A stretch of DNA of 64,000 nucleotides from Saccharicrinis sp965230625 (GTDB lineage: Bacteria > Bacteroidota > Bacteroidia > Bacteroidales > Marinilabiliaceae), in the NCBI GenBank assembly GCA_965230625.1, contig CBDDLL010000001.1:1860001-1924000 (forward strand), given 5' to 3'. Every line of letters starts with the position of its first letter. Position 1 is the first letter of the stretch. Shown here one piece after another: positions 61,715-64,000 of this stretch. A model generated the notes under the pieces. It had not been told where the DNA came from. It made no database searches and was given only the letters and a program-made list of their open reading frames with translations. The translations under genes were made by a program, and so were the position numbers.

Positions 61715-62216
61715 GAAATACACCATATTAGGACTTGTCATACTTGTATTTGTGTTGGGCAACCTAACTGTTTATGTCAGTAGGAAAAACATTTACTATA
61801 ATACATATTTCACTTTAGTAAAAGAAAAATTCGATTTGATTAATGGAAGAAATATATGTTATAAATCTCAATTAACTACATCCTTAATGTTTAGTGGTGA
61901 TAAGATTAATTTAGATAATGGTTGTTATTTTTTTCTAAATCCTAAAGGTTGTCATGATTGTAATAAATTATGGTTCGATAAAATCAATAAGCAACTAGAT
62001 AAATTTACACCTATAACTAATTGTACTGATAATGAATTAAAAAGTATAGGATTTCCAGAGAATCAAATTTTTCAACATTTCAGTAATAAAATGTTTTCTG
62101 AGTTTAATAATTCTGTGATTTTTATGGTAAAGGATGGTATTGTGCATAGTATATATTCTATAGAGAAAGAAAATAACCAAGATATAGAATTCGTTCTTAA
62201 AATATTTACAAATTGA
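61707..62216 (+). CDS. Second membrane-anchored thioredoxin-like protein
   Basis: A 169-residue protein with one N-terminal helix (MSKKYTILGLVILVFVLGNL) and a periplasmic part containing the CxxC motif in PKGCHDCNKLW. The ATG at 61707 overlaps the previous stop by 8 bases and gives a good membrane anchor; an ATG at 61698 would add three residues. It has the same size and layout as the protein at 60146 but little sequence identity, so the two flank the propeller lipoprotein as non-identical redox partners. Function inferred from motif and context only. Confidence 0.6.
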   Translation: MSKKYTILGLVILVFVLGNLTVYVSRKNIYYNTYFTLVKEKFDLINGRNICYKSQLTTSLMFSGDKINLDNGCYFFLNPKGCHDCNKLWFDKINKQLDKFTPITNCTDNELKSIGFPENQIFQHFSNKMFSEFNNSVIFMVKDGIVHSIYSIEKENNQDIEFVLKIFTN

Positions 62217-62748
62217 AATTTTAAAAGGTGTTTTTATATATCTAAGACAAGAATGAATAGATATTTTAAGACATAGTTAGTTTTTGTAATATAAATAGTT
62301 TTGTAAATAATGTTTTTCTTAAGCAAGACATTAGTATGATGGATTGTTAATTATATTATTATGGGTACGAACAAGTTATGTGATAAAGAGCAAATACTCA
62401 TTTATAGTTCATAATAGTTCTCTATTTTTTAGATAAGATTTTCACTTTGCATAACATGCGTTTTACGTATTCATCTCAAGTATTTTTACATTAATCAGGT
62501 TTGGGGAGGTTTATGGTGTAATTCGTCGAAAGGGAATTGATAAGTATATGCAAATCAGAAATATGCAACCTTTTAGAAATTTATAATTAAAGAATATCTA
62601 ACGATCATATCAGATCATACAAATTTAAGATAGCATGTATATTAAATTTAAGGGTAAAAATTTTTCTGACATTATGTTATGAAAATTATTAGTGTTACTC
62701 AATTTATGTAAATGGTAGTTTTGATAATTAATAAATCTTTAAATAAAC
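62217..62748. other. 532-base intergenic region before the efflux operon
   Basis: AT-rich DNA separating the peptide cluster from the efflux genes. No convincing hairpin, TAnnTTTG promoter or coding frame was recognised. Confidence 0.4.
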
Positions 62749-63819
62749 ATGAGAAGATCATTATTTTTTGTATTTGTTTTAGCAAACTTAGTAAATGAAA
62801 GTTGTCTTAATTCTAATGCAGAGCAAAATATAGAAGAAATTGTTAAGATGTCTTATATCGAAAAGAAAGTAGAATCAGTAAATACAGAAAGTGTTGTGAA
62901 AGGCCATTTTCTTAAAGAATTGGTTAGCAACGGTACCATTAGTGCCAAGGAGAAAGTGAGAGTAGATTTTAAAGTGCAGGAAAAAATTAAATCACTTAGC
63001 GTAGATGAAGGGCAAAATGTAAAAAAAGGACAATTAATTTGCATCATAGATGATTTTAAGTATAGAAAAAGTTTAGAGGAGGCACAGATAGGTTACAATA
63101 AATCACTTATTGAACTTGAGGATAAATTGTTAGGTTATGGCTACAATATCACCGATACGGCAGCCATACCTCGCGATATATTAAATACTTGTTGTATTCA
63201 AAGTGGTATAAATAACGCTAAACTAACTTTAGAAGAAGCTAAACGCAATCTAGAGCAAACCAGGTTAACAGCTCCTATTAATGGTGTAGTCGGCAATTTG
63301 CAATCCAAACAGAACAATCACTCTTCTCAATACGAATACTGTTGTGATGTAATTGATAACAGCCAAATGCTGGTTGAATTTCATGTGCTGGAAGGTGAGC
63401 TTTCACAGGTTAGCCGTGAAGCACAAATAGAAGTTATACCCTTTGCTTTGCCAGAACAAAAAATAAACGGAAAAATAATTACAATTAATCCAACAGTAGA
63501 GGAAGGTTTAATTAAAGTTAAAGGAATAATCCCCAATCCCAGAGGTATATTGATAGATGGTATGAGCGTAAAGGTAATGGTAAAAAAGAAAATGTCAGAT
63601 TGTATTCCCATACCCAAATCAGCAGTAATAAACAGGCAAAACCGAAAGGTGGTTTTTGTACACCGTAATGGAATTGCTCATTGGGTATATGTAGAAACAG
63701 GATTAGAGAACAGTACTCATATCTGCATTACGGATGGCAGCTTAAAACCAGGTGATGAGATTATTGTTTCAAACAACTTAAATCTGGTACACGAAAGTCC
63801 GGTTATAATACTTAATTAG
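62749..63819 (+). CDS. RND efflux periplasmic adaptor (MFP/HlyD-like)
   Basis: A 356-residue membrane-fusion protein. An N-terminal signal segment is followed by a lipoyl/barrel-sandwich half-motif (VQEKIKSLSVDEGQNVKKGQ), an alpha-hairpin (about 115-180) and the second half-motif (LTAPINGVVGNL). A beta-barrel domain and a C-terminal membrane-proximal domain follow (PIPKSAVINRQNRKVVFV). These domains define adaptors linking an inner-membrane RND pump to an outer-membrane channel. The pump gene begins 129 bases downstream. The cargo is unknown; proximity to the peptide cluster makes peptide or drug export a possibility. Confidence 0.88.
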   Translation: MRRSLFFVFVLANLVNESCLNSNAEQNIEEIVKMSYIEKKVESVNTESVVKGHFLKELVSNGTISAKEKVRVDFKVQEKIKSLSVDEGQNVKKGQLICIIDDFKYRKSLEEAQIGYNKSLIELEDKLLGYGYNITDTAAIPRDILNTCCIQSGINNAKLTLEEAKRNLEQTRLTAPINGVVGNLQSKQNNHSSQYEYCCDVIDNSQMLVEFHVLEGELSQVSREAQIEVIPFALPEQKINGKIITINPTVEEGLIKVKGIIPNPRGILIDGMSVKVMVKKKMSDCIPIPKSAVINRQNRKVVFVHRNGIAHWVYVETGLENSTHICITDGSLKPGDEIIVSNNLNLVHESPVIILN

Positions 63820-63948
63820 TTCAATATTGAAGATGCATTAAATTCATTTTTTTACATCCAACAGCATTACATTGTTAACAACCCAATGTTTAGGCAAATT
63901 AAATGATCCTAATTCTTTAGGAATAGATTAGTATTACATTGAAAAAAA

Positions 63949-64000
63949 ATGAAAAACTCTTTTTCAATCAATATAGTTTTCCTTGTTCTCTCTATTATGG
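63949..64000 (+). CDS. Start of an RND efflux transporter permease, cut by the window end
   Basis: Seventeen codons are visible, beginning MKNSFSINIVFLVLSIM. The hydrophobic N-terminus and the position right after a periplasmic adaptor match the first membrane helix of AcrB/CusA-type RND pumps. The frame is open to the window edge. Family assignment relies mostly on context. Confidence 0.6.
   Translation, partial: MKNSFSINIVFLVLSIM

Noticed and set aside
1..64000. CRISPR arrays, tRNA or rRNA genes, integrases and prophage genes
   Set aside because: No regularly spaced repeats, tRNA-like cloverleaf with CCA end, rRNA core sequence or integrase motif was noticed on reading; a covariance-model scan was not possible.

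Overview
The window is an AT-rich chromosomal segment of a Bacteroidota bacterium, probably a marine or sediment member of Bacteroidia near Marinilabiliales/Prolixibacteraceae. That placement is inferred from a SusC/SusD pair, a hybrid two-component regulator, a type IX secretion C-terminal domain, TAnnTTTG-type promoter elements, NVEALA-type peptides and the division-cluster gene order. No rRNA, tRNA or CRISPR array was seen.

Region 1 (1-14179, + strand) is the division and cell-wall (dcw) cluster, entered inside ftsI: ftsI-murE-mraY-murD-ftsW-murG-murC-ftsQ-ftsA-ftsZ, then a YqeY-like gene and a strong terminator. MurE carries the DNPR motif of meso-diaminopimelate-adding enzymes. Region 2 (14255-16589, - strand) holds a lipoprotein, a short SSB and rlmN.

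Region 3 (16897-21843, +) is an L-fucose uptake and metabolism operon: LacI regulator, FucU mutarotase, FucP permease, an aldo/keto reductase and a zinc alcohol dehydrogenase. Two identical 15-base operator-like palindromes lie at the regulator start codon and just before fucU. No fucose isomerase, kinase or aldolase is present in the window.

Region 4 (22167-54606, +) is a large polysaccharide/glycoprotein utilization locus. It has a hybrid two-component sensor, a leader with three TTGGTACAAT boxes and a promoter, SusC, SusD, two LamG surface lipoproteins, four different HExxH zincin-like proteins (one with a T9SS sorting domain), and glycosidases of GH97, GH63/GH37-like, GH31 and GH95 type. 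A sodium symporter, polyol dehydrogenase, PfkB kinase and second aldo/keto reductase follow. Peptidases plus alpha-glycosidases and a fucosidase suggest a fucosylated, alpha-Gal/Glc-bearing glycoprotein as the target. The redox enzymes suggest that released sugars are routed aldose to alditol to ketose to ketose phosphate. Hairpins, a 160-bp miniature transposable element and a palindromic repeat sit between genes.

Region 5 (54607-62216) is gene-poor at first, with one small orphan HTH protein. It then carries a compact cluster: an O-antigen-ligase-like TPR membrane protein, a second-type signal peptidase I, a DUF1573 protein, two NVEALA-like secreted peptides with four cysteines each, two thioredoxin-like membrane proteins and a BF3164-like propeller lipoprotein. 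This is the best candidate for a poorly described system: production, processing and oxidative folding of small secreted peptides. Region 6 (62749-64000) starts an RND-type efflux operon (periplasmic adaptor, then the first codons of the pump).
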